In this document: in pieces, positions 35,700 through 44,853 of the stretch
How positions within the stretch are numbered: the stretch's first letter is position 1
How the letters are laid out: the number at the start of each line of letters is the position of its first letter
Assembly: GCF_012911005.2 (NCBI RefSeq)
Contig: NZ_WTVS01000004.1
Coordinates: forward strand, 90,842 to 154,841
Source of the DNA: Aromatoleum toluolicum
GTDB lineage: Bacteria > Pseudomonadota > Gammaproteobacteria > Burkholderiales > Rhodocyclaceae
DNA: 64,000 nucleotides
Direction of reading: 5' to 3'
Translations under genes and position numbers: made by a program
The notes under the pieces: model-generated
Database searches by the model: none
Told to the model about the DNA's origin: nothing
The model's input: only the letters and a program-made list of their open reading frames with translations

Positions 35700-37685
35700 T
35701 CAGGCGATCGAGGCGGACGTCCCATTGACGACGTCGACCAACACTTCGAACTCGAATTGCTGGAACGCATGACGCAAGCGCTCCGAGAGCACTGCTGGAT
35801 CGCCCGAACGCAGCATGACCGTCAGAACAACCCGCGGACGACGACCACTTTCATCCACCCCCACGTCGATCGAACCGCTCTCGCCCACGATGGCGGCAGC
35901 TGTGTTCCTCGATACGCGAACCATTGCATCGACACGCAGCGCTGGCTTGGAGATCTTCCCCACCGCCGTCAACGGCATCTGATCGATGACGATGATTTCG
36001 ACCGGCACCGCCGCCCGCTCCTGCACCCGCTCGCGACATAGCTGAAGCAGTTCATCGGCGGATACGGAACAACCGGCCCTCGCTTGTACGTAGGCGATCG
36101 GCATTTCCCCCTTTGCCGCGTCAGGTCGCCCGACGGCCGCCGCAGTCTGAACACCGGGATGACACACCAGGACCTCCTCGATGAGTCTCGGGTCGATGTT
36201 GTGACCGCCTCGAATAATGAGCTCCTTGGCACGTCCAAAGATCCATGCGAAACCCTGTGCGTCGAATGCACCCAAATCGCCGGTATTTGCCCAACGAGTG
36301 CCGCCAGGCGCCCCCTTGACGAAGAATTCACCATCGACACTCGCGTCGACGTAGCCAGGCGTCACACCTGGCCCGGTGACACACAGGACCCCGCGTTCGC
36401 CCGGCGCACACTCGCGCAAAAATGTGTTGCTCGCATCCACTTCGAAGGCCTTCACGGTGTGGAACGGCAGGCAGCTTCCGACCGAACCAACCAGCGGCTG
36501 CTGGCCGTCATTGCGATTCATCGTGACGACGCCGTGAATCTCCGACATGCCCCAGATCTCCCGCAGCCAGATTCCGAATCGCTTATGGAAGGCGCGCATC
36601 AGTTCGAGCGGTACGGTGCTGGCACCGCAATTGAACGTGACGATGGAATGACCTTCGGACGACACCTCAGGGACCGCCAACAGGGCAGCAGCCGTCGTAG
36701 GCGTTGCGAGGACCGAAGTCATCCGGTAGTGCCGGGCGATGTCCCAGAAATTCCGGATCACCCCCTGATTTCGGAACCCATCCGTTGTCAGGGTCAGCAG
36801 GGTCTGCCCGTAAAGCATTGTGCGCAGCGCGATTACGTTCAGGCCGCCGACATGGAAGTTTGGCATCGCGTGACCGACCACACCATCGCGCTCCGGTCCT
36901 ATGACCGAGCCAACCATCCACGAATTGAGCAACTGACCGCGATGTGTCATGCGTACCAGTTTCGGCGCGCCGGTCGTACCGCCGGTCGGCAGATACATGA
37001 CCTCCGCGTGAGGATCGTCCGTCGGTTCGAACACAAAGCGGTCGGCAGGGTAGGATTCGAGCGCACGCATGAAGTCGCTCGCCTGGTCGTCCGATTCGAC
37101 TATCAGCACACGCCGCAAGGTCGGCACCTGCGCACAGATGGCCTCGAGCTTGTCCCACACCCCCGACCCGAATTTTGCGGTGCTGGTCACGAGCACCGTT
37201 GCCCGTGCCGCATTCATGATCGATACGACGACCCGCTCTTCCAGGTAGGGGTTGATCGGGCAGGCGATTCCGGCTGTCTGCGCCGCCCAGGTCGCAATCA
37301 GCGCCTCGGGCACCATCGGCAGGATCAGCGCAACCGACGGCCGTTCGCTGCCGGACACCGCACTGAATAGGTTGGCTGCCTGCACGATCCGTTGCATCAT
37401 CTCGGCATAGGTGATGATCCGCGGCGGAACTGCAAGATCCGCGGACAGGAGCTGTATCAGCGCGGGCTTCGCGGGTTCGAGCGCGGCCGCTGCGCTGATG
37501 CACTCATAAGTCGTCCGACCGGGCAGGAGGTCTTCCGGCTGCACCTCCTCGATCGCCCGCTTGTCAGCATCGCTCCTCAGCCAGGCTCGCGCAATGCGCC
37601 CAGCCTGCGGTTCGCCACCCGGCAGCCACGGACCGCGCTCACCTGCGGCAGCATCCCCATCCGCCATAACCTTGTCTTGTAGCAT
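35700..37685 (-). CDS. Acyl-CoA synthetase (AMP-forming)
   Basis: A 661-residue ANL enzyme. Key segments: MYLPTGGTTGAPKLVRMTHRG (nucleotide loop), REIWGMSEIHGVVTMN, WANTGDLGAFDAQGFAWIFGR, ELIIRGGHNIDP and the catalytic-lysine region PLTAVGKISKPALR. A C-terminal extension of about 75 residues follows the lysine, as in a branch of acyl-CoA synthetases of degradation clusters. The ATG at 37685 has AGGAGGAGACG upstream and is preferred over the longer frame. Last gene of a MaoC-CitE-dehydrogenase-ligase operon; it probably activates the acid substrate or a side-chain acid. Confidence 0.85.
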   Translation of the reverse strand: MLQDKVMADGDAAAGERGPWLPGGEPQAGRIARAWLRSDADKRAIEEVQPEDLLPGRTTYECISAAAALEPAKPALIQLLSADLAVPPRIITYAEMMQRIVQAANLFSAVSGSERPSVALILPMVPEALIATWAAQTAGIACPINPYLEERVVVSIMNAARATVLVTSTAKFGSGVWDKLEAICAQVPTLRRVLIVESDDQASDFMRALESYPADRFVFEPTDDPHAEVMYLPTGGTTGAPKLVRMTHRGQLLNSWMVGSVIGPERDGVVGHAMPNFHVGGLNVIALRTMLYGQTLLTLTTDGFRNQGVIRNFWDIARHYRMTSVLATPTTAAALLAVPEVSSEGHSIVTFNCGASTVPLELMRAFHKRFGIWLREIWGMSEIHGVVTMNRNDGQQPLVGSVGSCLPFHTVKAFEVDASNTFLRECAPGERGVLCVTGPGVTPGYVDASVDGEFFVKGAPGGTRWANTGDLGAFDAQGFAWIFGRAKELIIRGGHNIDPRLIEEVLVCHPGVQTAAAVGRPDAAKGEMPIAYVQARAGCSVSADELLQLCRERVQERAAVPVEIIVIDQMPLTAVGKISKPALRVDAMVRVSRNTAAAIVGESGSIDVGVDESGRRPRVVLTVMLRSGDPAVLSERLRHAFQQFEFEVLVDVVNGTSASIA

Positions 37686-37821
37686 ATCGTCTCCTCCTAA
37701 TACCATTCGCAAAGCCACCGGGGTCGGACTCACCTCAAGCCACGATCCCGAGCCAATCTCGCCCCCGTCCGGACGTCGATCGTGCCCTGGGGAAAACCAG
37801 CCACCTGCCGGGGCCTTCGGC

Positions 37822-38988
37822 CTAATACGACGCCGGCAGTTCGAGCACCTTTTCCGCAATGAAGCACATGATCAGTTGCTCGGTGATCGGCGCAATCCGC
37901 GTTACCGTGACTTCGCGCAGCAGGCGCTCGACGTGATACTCCTTCGCGTAGCCGAAGCCGCCATGCGTCATCAGCGACTGGAGACAAGCGTCGTAGCCGG
38001 CTCGCGCGCCAAGGAACTTCGCCGTATTGGCCTCCGCACCGCAGGTCTTCTTGTTGTCATATAGCCACGCCGCTTTCATTGCCATCAGGTAGGCGGCCTC
38101 GAGGGCCATCCAGCGTTCGGCGAGCGGGTGCTGAATTCCCTGATTCTGCCCGATCGGTCGCCCGAAGACGTGGCGCTCCTTCGCGTAACGCGTTCCCCGA
38201 CGCAACGCGTCCTGGCCGATCGCAATCGCCTCGACAGCGATGAGGATTCGTTCCGGATTCAGGCTGTGCAACAAGTAACTGAATCCTTTTCCTTCCTCTC
38301 CGATGCGGTCCTCGTCCGGCACAAACAGGTCGTCGATGAAGATCGCGTTCGAATCGACCGCCTTGCGGCCCATTTTTGGGATCCGCTTGACTTCAATCTT
38401 GCTGCGATCCAGATCGGTATAGAAAACCGTGATGCCGTCGGTGGGGCGCTTGCAATCCTCAAGACGCGTCGTCCGCGTGAGCAGCATTATCTTATTCGCT
38501 ACTTGCGCCGTCGACGTCCAGACTTTCTGGCCACGGACGATGTAACCGCCGGTCACCCGCTCGGCAAAGGTCTTGATTGCGGTGGTGTTCAAGCCTGCAT
38601 CCGGCTCGGTAACACCGAAGCAGCACTGATCCTCGCCGCTGATCAGCCGCGGAATCCATCGTGCCTTCTGCTCCGGCGAACCAAATACGACGATCGGGTG
38701 CGGGCCGAACAGATTGATGTGGACCGTCGAGGCCGCGGTCATGCCGCCACCGTGCGAGGCAACCTCGTGCATCATAATTGCCGCTTCGGTCACGCCCAGA
38801 CCTGCCCCCCCATACTCCTGCGGCATCGTGATACCGAGCCATCCGGCATCTGCCATGGCAGTGTGAAATTCGTGCGGAAACACACCATCTTCGTCCCGCT
38901 GCAACCAATAGTCGTCGGTGAAATCCTTGACGACGGCGCCAACGCCTTCGCGAATAGCCTCGTGATCAGAATTGAAAGAGAAATCCAT
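37822..38988 (-). CDS. Acyl-CoA dehydrogenase
   Basis: A 388-residue enzyme beginning MDFSFNSDHEAIREGVGAVV. It shows CFGVTEPDAGLNTTAIKTFA, VRGQKVWTSTAQVANKIML, SLNPERILIAVEAIAIGQDA (probable base Glu) and MTHGGFGYAKEYHVERLLRE; the end reads RIAPITEQLIMCFIAEK. It belongs to the group without MCAD-type Glu. The chosen ATG has AAGGA at about 9 bases; an ATG three codons earlier is possible. In an operon between the CitE-like lyase and the ligase. Confidence 0.9.
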   Translation of the reverse strand: MDFSFNSDHEAIREGVGAVVKDFTDDYWLQRDEDGVFPHEFHTAMADAGWLGITMPQEYGGAGLGVTEAAIMMHEVASHGGGMTAASTVHINLFGPHPIVVFGSPEQKARWIPRLISGEDQCCFGVTEPDAGLNTTAIKTFAERVTGGYIVRGQKVWTSTAQVANKIMLLTRTTRLEDCKRPTDGITVFYTDLDRSKIEVKRIPKMGRKAVDSNAIFIDDLFVPDEDRIGEEGKGFSYLLHSLNPERILIAVEAIAIGQDALRRGTRYAKERHVFGRPIGQNQGIQHPLAERWMALEAAYLMAMKAAWLYDNKKTCGAEANTAKFLGARAGYDACLQSLMTHGGFGYAKEYHVERLLREVTVTRIAPITEQLIMCFIAEKVLELPASY

Positions 38989-39049
38989 GGCAGTCATTCC
39001 TTGTATCGGCACGGCGCTGTCACATTCGGCTGGCGACGTGAGGGCGTTG

Positions 39050-39928
39050 TCAGTAGGCGGATTCGCTTGCTGCAAGTGTCTTGAAGGCTTGTACGAGGTG
39101 AGGACGATCAAACATCTTTCCATTGATCCCGACCGTGCCCGCGTCCGGCGCAGCGGCAAATGCGTCAACTACTGTGCGCGCAAATGCGACATCCTCACTA
39201 CTTGGCGTGTAGCATCGGTTGATGATTTCGATCTGGTCGGGATGAATGGCAATCCTTCCGACAAAGCCTCTTCGCCGCGAATCGATGCAGTCCTGCTCCA
39301 GGCCCTCGGTATCGCGATAATCGGTGTAGAGCGTATCGACAGCCGCGACATCGGCCGAGGCTGCGGCTACGAGACACAAGGACCGCGCCATCAGGTACAC
39401 ATGCGAATAGGCTCCATCGCATTCCCGATTCGTTGCCGCTCCTAGGGCCGCCGAGAGGTCTTCCGCACCCCAGGTCATCGCCACGAGCCGCGGTAGCTGC
39501 GTCGCGTAGCCATCGAGATTGAGCATTGCCTTGGCGGTCTCAGTTGCAACTACGAGAATTCGCACAGACCCCAACTCCAGGCCGGCGCGGGTTTCGAGCG
39601 CATCGAGATAGGCGCCCAGACGGATCACGTCGGCAACTCCGTCGGCCTTTGGCAGCACGATCCCGTCGAGCCCCGACCTAACGACAGCCGCCAGATCCAG
39701 AAGGGCTTCCGGAGTACTTAAAGGGTTAATCCGTACGAAGCCCTTCCAGCGGTGCTGGCCCTGGAGTTTTTCGAGGTGTGAGGCCGCCAATTGTCGCCCA
39801 AGCGGCTTGCGTGCAGTCGCCACAGCGTCCTCAAGGTCGAAAATCAACGCATCGGCATTCGAGTCACGCGTCTTTTCCAGCTTGCTTTCGCTGTCCGCCG
39901 GAACGAATAGCAGGGAGCGCAGTTTCAT
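39050..39928 (-). CDS. HpcH/HpaI-family CoA lyase (CitE-like)
   Basis: A 292-residue TIM-barrel protein beginning MKLRSLLFVPADSESKLEKT, with DALIFDLEDAV, VRINPL, GIVLPKADG, VATETAKAMLNL, MTWGAEDLSAALGA and GRIAIHPDQIEIIN, all CitE/malyl-CoA-lyase signatures. Such enzymes cleave malyl-, citramalyl- or beta-methylmalyl-CoA-type 3-hydroxyacyl-CoAs. The stop of the MaoC gene overlaps its start by four bases, so hydratase and lyase act in series (as in itaconate or mesaconate routes). It would end the degradation of a branched C4-C6 diacid; the precise substrate is inferred. Confidence 0.83.
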   Translation of the reverse strand: MKLRSLLFVPADSESKLEKTRDSNADALIFDLEDAVATARKPLGRQLAASHLEKLQGQHRWKGFVRINPLSTPEALLDLAAVVRSGLDGIVLPKADGVADVIRLGAYLDALETRAGLELGSVRILVVATETAKAMLNLDGYATQLPRLVAMTWGAEDLSAALGAATNRECDGAYSHVYLMARSLCLVAAASADVAAVDTLYTDYRDTEGLEQDCIDSRRRGFVGRIAIHPDQIEIINRCYTPSSEDVAFARTVVDAFAAAPDAGTVGINGKMFDRPHLVQAFKTLAASESAY

Positions 39929-40377
39929 GCGAGCCCCTTCTGCATCAGCGCCTGCCGCAAGCAACTCGTCACTTCTTCATTGCGCTGATTGAAGCCTTGA
40001 TGCCTGAATGTGACGATGCCCTGGTTCGGTCGCGTCTTGCTTTCCCGCCTTTCCACGACGGTCGTCACCGAACGAATGGTGTCGCCAGCAAACACCGGCT
40101 TCGGAAACTTCACGTCGGTCATGCCGAGATTCGCGATTGTGGTCCCAAGAGTAGTGTCTTGCACGGTCAGACCGATCACCAGGCCGAGCGTGAAAATGCT
40201 GTTCATCAGCGGGCGGCCAAACTCGGTCTGTGCGCAGTAGTCCGCATCGATATGAATCTGTGCCGGATTGCAGGTGGCGCCGCAGAACCACACGTTATCG
40301 GCCTCGGTTACCGTCCTTCGAATCTCGTGCTCGAACACCCGTCCCGGCTCGAGCTCATCAAAATATTTACCCGCCAT
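39925..40377 (-). CDS. MaoC-family hydratase
   Basis: A 150-residue hot-dog hydratase. MAGKYFDELEPGRVFEHEIR, ADNVWFCGATCNPAQIHIDADYCAQTEFGRPLMN and DVKFPKPVFAGDTIRSVT fit the mesaconyl/itaconyl-CoA hydratase-like branch; the His of the usual HxD motif is in AQIHIDADY. GGGGGAG precedes the ATG. First gene of the four-gene minus operon, coupled to the CitE-like lyase. Together they could run hydration and aldol cleavage of a methyl-branched enoyl-CoA diacid. Confidence 0.82.
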   Translation of the reverse strand: MAGKYFDELEPGRVFEHEIRRTVTEADNVWFCGATCNPAQIHIDADYCAQTEFGRPLMNSIFTLGLVIGLTVQDTTLGTTIANLGMTDVKFPKPVFAGDTIRSVTTVVERRESKTRPNQGIVTFRHQGFNQRNEEVTSCLRQALMQKGLA

Positions 40378-40448
40378 GACTCCCCCGCGATTGTTCAAGC
40401 TGCTGCAATGCGTTGTCGAGCAACGCAAATCAGTACGCACAGCTATGA

Positions 40449-40713
40449 TACGATGCCATACCATCGACGTCAAGAGTCACTGATGCCGGCATTTCGGGTG
40501 AAAGCCGAGCTTTGATCTGCAGGCCAACGAATCTTCGGTATTCCCTCGATGGCACTGCACAAGCGAAACAGGCTGCGCACCATCGCTGCGACGACATCCA
40601 CCACCTTCGTGTCGAGCAATCCTGCCTCCACATCCAGCAACCCGTTGACGCGGAGGTAAGCGGTGCAGCGCATCCGGCGCAAGCACGGCCTCGCCACTAG
40701 GTATTCTTGCATA
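40449..40713. promoter_or_regulatory. Two motif copies in the divergent MaoC/thiolase region
   Basis: The 504-bp gap 40378-40881 separates the MaoC operon (minus) from a thiolase (plus). It holds a minus-strand motif copy at 40449-40467 (TCGATGGTATGGCATCGTA, 13 of 19), 72 bp from the MaoC start, and a plus-strand copy at 40695-40713 (CACTAGGTATTCTTGCATA, 13 of 19), about 170 bp before the thiolase. The rest, including short open frames on both strands, shows no recognisable gene. Confidence 0.45.
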
Positions 40714-40881
40714 CCGTACGCTTTGGTATTATCTTTAGTCATCCAGCTCGGCCTTGTCGCCATCCGGAGGATTCGCGCACAGGATCGGCGGCGGGCATGG
40801 ATGTCGCTGGGGGCTCCCCACGCAACCTGTTGCTGGAGAGATTTTCAATACGGTCGAGACAGCAAGGAACAGGATTTCGAA

Positions 40882-42069
40882 ATGTCACAACGAGAAGTAG
40901 TGATTGTGGGTGCAGCGCGGACAGCGATCGGGACCTTCGGGGGATCGCTCAAGGACGAGAAGTTGGGCCGCCTCGGAACGATCGCGACCCGGGCCGCCGT
41001 GGAACGCTCCGGCGTCGCCCCGAACGAAATCGGCCACGTGGTGATGGGCAACGTAATCCCAACCGAGCCGAGCGATGCCTACCTGTCTCGCGTCGTGTCG
41101 ATGGATGCAGGCCTGCCAAAAGAGGTGCCCGCATTCAACGTGAACCGGCTATGCGGCTCAGGCCTTCAGGCAATCATCTCGGCGTCGCAGGCGATCATGC
41201 TCGGAGACACCGATATCGCCATCGGCGGCGGTGCTGAATCGATGAGCCGTGCCCCTTTCATCGCCCCGGCGATGCGTTGGGGAGCGCGCATGGGTAACAC
41301 CCGATTCGAAGACTATATGCTGGGCATCCTGCACGACCCGTGGAAGAGAATCCATATGGGGATTACCGCGGAGAATGTGGCGGCGCGCTATGGTATTTCG
41401 CGTGCAATGCAGGACGAGCTCGCACTGGAAAGCCAGCGTCGCGCCGCGAAGGCAATCGCCGCCGGCTATTTCAAGGAGCAGATCGCCCCTGTCGACATCA
41501 CGACGCGGAAAGGCCTAACGCTGTTTGAGACGGACGAGCATGTGCGTGCCGATATGACCGCTGACGGGCTCGCAAAGATGAAGCCTGCCTTTGCCGAGGG
41601 AGGATCGGTCACAGCCGGAAACGCATCCGGGCTCAACGACGGCGCTGCCGCCGTGGTTCTGTCGGACGCCAACCGCGCCAAAGAGCTCGGCCTGAAGCCG
41701 CTCGCACGTCTCGTCGGTTACGCCCACGCGGGGGTGGAACCGGAATACATGGGTATCGGCCCGGTACCGGCGACGCGCCTGGTGCTGAAACGCACTGGCC
41801 TGAGGGTTGAAGACCTCGATGTAATCGAATCAAACGAAGCCTTCGCCGCGCAGGCTTGCGCCGTGGCCCGGGAACTAAATCTCGATCCGGCAAAGGTGAA
41901 TCCGAATGGCTCCGGCATCTCGCTCGGTCACCCGGTCGGCGCAACCGGCGCGATCATCACGGTCAAGGCGATCTACGAGTTGCAGCGTATCAAGGGTCGT
42001 TATGCACTGGTTACGATGTGCATCGGCGGTGGCCAAGGCATCGCGGCGATCTTCGAACGGGTCGGCTGA
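40882..42069 (+). CDS. Acetyl-CoA C-acyltransferase (thiolase)
   Basis: A 395-residue biosynthetic/degradative thiolase with full signatures: [12 protein letters not shown] (acylated Cys), [36 protein letters not shown] and the second Cys in [16 protein letters not shown]. The start [17 protein letters not shown] matches the family; AGGA lies 9 bases upstream. Unlike the thiolase at 7569 it is a classic PhaA/AtoB/FadA-like enzyme and should cleave acetoacetyl- or 3-oxoacyl-CoA. Followed by the transglutaminase-like gene. Confidence 0.93.
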   Translation: MSQREVVIVGAARTAIGTFGGSLKDEKLGRLGTIATRAAVERSGVAPNEIGHVVMGNVIPTEPSDAYLSRVVSMDAGLPKEVPAFNVNRLCGSGLQAIISASQAIMLGDTDIAIGGGAESMSRAPFIAPAMRWGARMGNTRFEDYMLGILHDPWKRIHMGITAENVAARYGISRAMQDELALESQRRAAKAIAAGYFKEQIAPVDITTRKGLTLFETDEHVRADMTADGLAKMKPAFAEGGSVTAGNASGLNDGAAAVVLSDANRAKELGLKPLARLVGYAHAGVEPEYMGIGPVPATRLVLKRTGLRVEDLDVIESNEAFAAQACAVARELNLDPAKVNPNGSGISLGHPVGATGAIITVKAIYELQRIKGRYALVTMCIGGGQGIAAIFERVG

Positions 42070-42153
42070 TTGCAGCCACTTCCCTTCTTTGTATGGTTCG
42101 GGTGCGCCACGCAGTCTCGCAGGTGAGCCCCATTGAAATGTAAAGGTGAAACC

Positions 42154-42822
42154 GTGATTGATCGTGAGTATCTGGAGCCGGGGCAGTTCGTCGAGAGCGA
42201 CACGCCGGAAATCATTGCGTTCGCCCAACAGGCCGCCGGCCAGGCGCAAGACGATATCAGCCGGGCCGTGTCGCTCTATGAAGCAGTGAGGGATCGCATC
42301 ACCTACGATCCCTATGACAGGCTGGGCCATGCGGAGTCATGTTCGGCGAAGCGGGCGCTCATGCGCAACCGTGGCTATTGCATCCCCAAGGCCGCACTAT
42401 TGGTTGCATGTGCCCGCGCCCTTGGCATTCCGGGACGATTGGGGTTCGCAGACGTACGCAATCATCTCGCTTCGCCGCACCTGATCGAGGCCAACGAAGA
42501 CGATGTGTTTCGCTGGCATGCCTACGCCGAACTGCATCTGGAAGGGAAATGGGTGAAGGCGACCCCCGCCTTCGATATGTCACTGTGTAACCGGGTTGGA
42601 ATCGAACCTCTGCAGTTCGATGGACGCATCGACTCGATCTTCCATCCCTACGACCGACGCAATCGCAAGCATATGGAATATGTGCTTGATCGCGGCCATT
42701 TCGCAGATGTCCCGTTCGAGGCGATACTCGCCACTTGGCGAACTCATAGCCCCCGGCTGCTCGACGAAAGTTATGGCAGCAGGGCGAAATCGTTCCTCGA
42801 AGAGGTTCGACTCCGGTCGTAG
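42154..42822 (+). CDS. Transglutaminase-like cysteine protease-fold protein
   Basis: A 222-residue protein with the transglutaminase-core triad: Cys in NRGYCIPKAALLVACARALG, His in RWHAYAELHLEGKWV and Asp in ATPAFDMSL. It is cytoplasmic by appearance (no signal). The GTG start is preferred because AAAGGTG lies 6 bases upstream; a TTG start at 42133 is possible. It is the last intact gene before the mosaic junction. Related proteins occur near CoA-ester degradation genes, but no function is established; an amide or thioester hydrolase role is conceivable. Confidence 0.75.
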   Translation: MIDREYLEPGQFVESDTPEIIAFAQQAAGQAQDDISRAVSLYEAVRDRITYDPYDRLGHAESCSAKRALMRNRGYCIPKAALLVACARALGIPGRLGFADVRNHLASPHLIEANEDDVFRWHAYAELHLEGKWVKATPAFDMSLCNRVGIEPLQFDGRIDSIFHPYDRRNRKHMEYVLDRGHFADVPFEAILATWRTHSPRLLDESYGSRAKSFLEEVRLRS

Positions 42823-42999
42823 GCGGCCACCGGCGCGCGACGAGTTGACCGACGCGTTTGCGTGCTAGAGCACGTTGGCCATGTCCGATCCCGAGTCGAC
42901 AAATGCCTCCGTGAGCATCCCGTTGCGTCTCAGCCAGATTCCGAGCGCAGGAAGCAGAAGAAGGTACTCGCAACAAAGGGCACAAGGAAGCAGACGGGC

Positions 43000-43345
43000 C
43001 TCTAGGAACGCGCCGCTCTACCGACTAAATAATAGTGGGTGGCGTGGCGCGCGCGCCTGGGCGGCGGCTCGCTATCGCAGCGAAATCGGTATCGACCCAC
43101 CGGAGGGGTTTGCTGAAGTCCGCGAGCACGACCTTAAGTACACATTCGGTAGGCGGCTTCGTGCTGCTGGGGTCGGGTTCGAGACTCGTCAGGTTCTACT
43201 GGGCACTCAAACGGTTCGGTGACGACGCACTAATCGGCCGCCGAGCTCCGCGAGCTGATCGCAGCGGCGGAACTGGTGTGCTTCGGCCGTGCCGACGCAC
43301 GGACCCTGACTCTCATCGTGAGCAATGCGAGATGATGGCGAAGGA
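43000..43345 (+). pseudogene. Remnant of a phage-type tyrosine integrase, C-terminal part
   Basis: The plus strand encodes LNNSGWRGARAWAAARYR, then VREHDLKYTFGRRLRAAGVG and FETRQVLLG, the catalytic-domain end of a P4-type integrase (HDL-T-GRRL motif). The frame breaks after LLG; in another frame THxSAAELRELIAAAELV follows, with a stop codon in place of the catalytic Tyr (normally THYSAAEL). The gene is dead. The N-terminal part is missing and nothing else is seen between 42823 and 43000. Confidence 0.7.
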
Positions 43346-43545
43346 GTCGGCGCTGGAGAAGAAGCTGCTGCCGGGCCGCGTGCTCACGGTCTGCTTGCCG
43401 GCATTGATGAGGTCCGGGTCGACGGCGTCTTAGGTCAGAAATGGTCCGATGCCGAGCAGGCCGTTTTCGGACTGGAGGGTGACGTGCATCCCTTTGGTAA
43501 TGAAGTTGGCAACCAGGGTGGGTATACCGATGCCGAGGTTCACCT
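43330..43545 (-). pseudogene. Fragment of 3-oxoacid CoA-transferase subunit B
   Basis: The minus strand reads [37 protein letters not shown], a stop (TAA), then [33 protein letters not shown]. This is the N-terminal GIG-PTLVA and active-site SENGLLG region of ScoB/CatJ-type CoA-transferases, with an in-frame stop and no C-terminal half. It abuts the IS remnant at 43546, suggesting loss through transposition or deletion. Confidence 0.72.
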
Positions 43546-43880
43546 AGGCTCTGTTCACATATAGCGATATGAAATTACCGCACAAACGATTCGGACGAAT
43601 GCCATGTAGCTGCATGCGAGCTTGTCGTAACGTGTGGCGATCCGACGGTAATGCTTGATGCGGTTGAAGAAGCGCTCGATCAGGTTTCGCGCCCGGTATA
43701 CACAGCGGTCGTATTGCCTGGGCGCGATACGGTTGGAGCGAGGCGGGATGACCGCTTGCGCACCGGATGCTTCGATACTCATGACCAAGGCGTTGGCATC
43801 GTATCCTTTGTCCGCAACAAGGGCGGCGCACGGCATATCGGCGATCAAATCGTGCGCACAATCGATGTCGGCGACCTGTC
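43546..43880 (-). mobile_element. IS5-family insertion-sequence remnant (transposase C-terminus)
   Basis: The minus strand encodes ADIDCAHDLIADMPCAALVA, then DKGYDANALVMSIEASG, AVIPPRSNRIAPRQYDR and a NLIERFFNRIKHYRRIATRY C-terminus, characteristic of IS5-type DDE transposases (the final catalytic E lies in IERFF). Only about 105 C-terminal residues remain, directly fused to integrase sequence at about 43880. The left end GGCTCTGTTCACATATA looks like an IS terminus. Confidence 0.8.
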
Positions 43881-44146
43881 CCGCGGAAGATCTGCCCGCA
43901 GTTCTGCAAGATGCGATGGGCCGTGTCGACGGCCCCGCGGGCCTCGACGCGCCGGACGGTCGTAAGCACCTCCTGCGCCCCAATGGCGGCAATAGGCTTT
44001 CCCCCGAGCCACGGGAATAAGTCCTTCTCGAGGCGCTGGACGATCTTGTCGGCGTGGGTCTGCCGCCAACTGGCCACCTGCTTCGCGACCCACTCGCGTG
44101 CGACGACCTCGAAGCTGTTTGCGACCGCCTCGGCCCGCGCATCATC
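43881..44146 (-). pseudogene. Remnant of a tyrosine integrase, N-terminal/middle part
   Basis: The minus strand encodes DDARAEAVANSFEVVAREWV, KQVASWRQTHADKIVQRLEK, DLFPWLGGKPIAAIGAQEVL and RRVEARGAVDTAHRILQNCG, the SAM-like core-binding domain of P4-type integrases. It stops at the IS junction and lacks the extreme N-terminus and the catalytic domain. It is on the opposite strand from the C-terminal fragment at 43000, so at least two rearrangements, or two integrases, are involved. Confidence 0.75.
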
Positions 44147-44214
44147 CACCAAGCTGTTCGCGCAACGCCCACCGGAGAGGGACGTCGCCGCGATGCCCAC
44201 CAGAGGCACGGCAA

Positions 44215-44853
44215 CGGTCTATCTCATTTGAACAAACCCAGAACGACCTCGACTACTACGGAGCCATTACCGACCGACCGTGAGTCCATCGAACAGGACA
44301 GGGAGCCTCACCGCGGACGTGCTCCGGATTCCGCCCCGCCGTGACGAACCTGACCGACTCATAGATTCGAATATTCGGCGGCAAGTGAACCATGCTCGTC
44401 GTGAAAGCGATTCAGCGCCGCACACACCTTGTCGTTCGCCTCCCGCCGCCGCTCTTGTTCGAACCCCTGCGGAGTGCGCTCCACTCCCATACTGCCCCGG
44501 CACACCGACGGACTGTCCATGTCAGGCTGAGCACCTTCGTCTCGTCCAACTTAAACCGTGCGCGGGCTAGCCTCGCCCGCGCGCGCGGCCGCAATGCCGC
44601 GTGGAGCCCTGGAACTCTTGCCTGTGCGACGCGGAGCATCTGGCGAGCAAACAGGAAGTCACGCAGCCTCGGGCTGCGTGCAGACGTGCCCTTCAGCCCG
44701 CTACTGTGCTCGGGCAGTGCGACCTTCGCGCTTCGAACGGCCTACGTGCTTGACAAAACCGCCATTTCAGATAATACATTGGGATAATCCCGCATTCCTC
44801 CGTGAAATCGCCACACGCACACTCTGGCTGGGATGGTTGAGGAGGGAGCGAGA
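44215..44853. other. Gene-poor stretch after the integrase remnant
   Basis: About 640 bp between the integrase remnant and the next plausible gene. Open frames exist in several phases, but none has a recognisable protein pattern, a good ribosome site or a likely codon pattern. I see no repeat, terminator or RNA gene. Confidence 0.5.
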
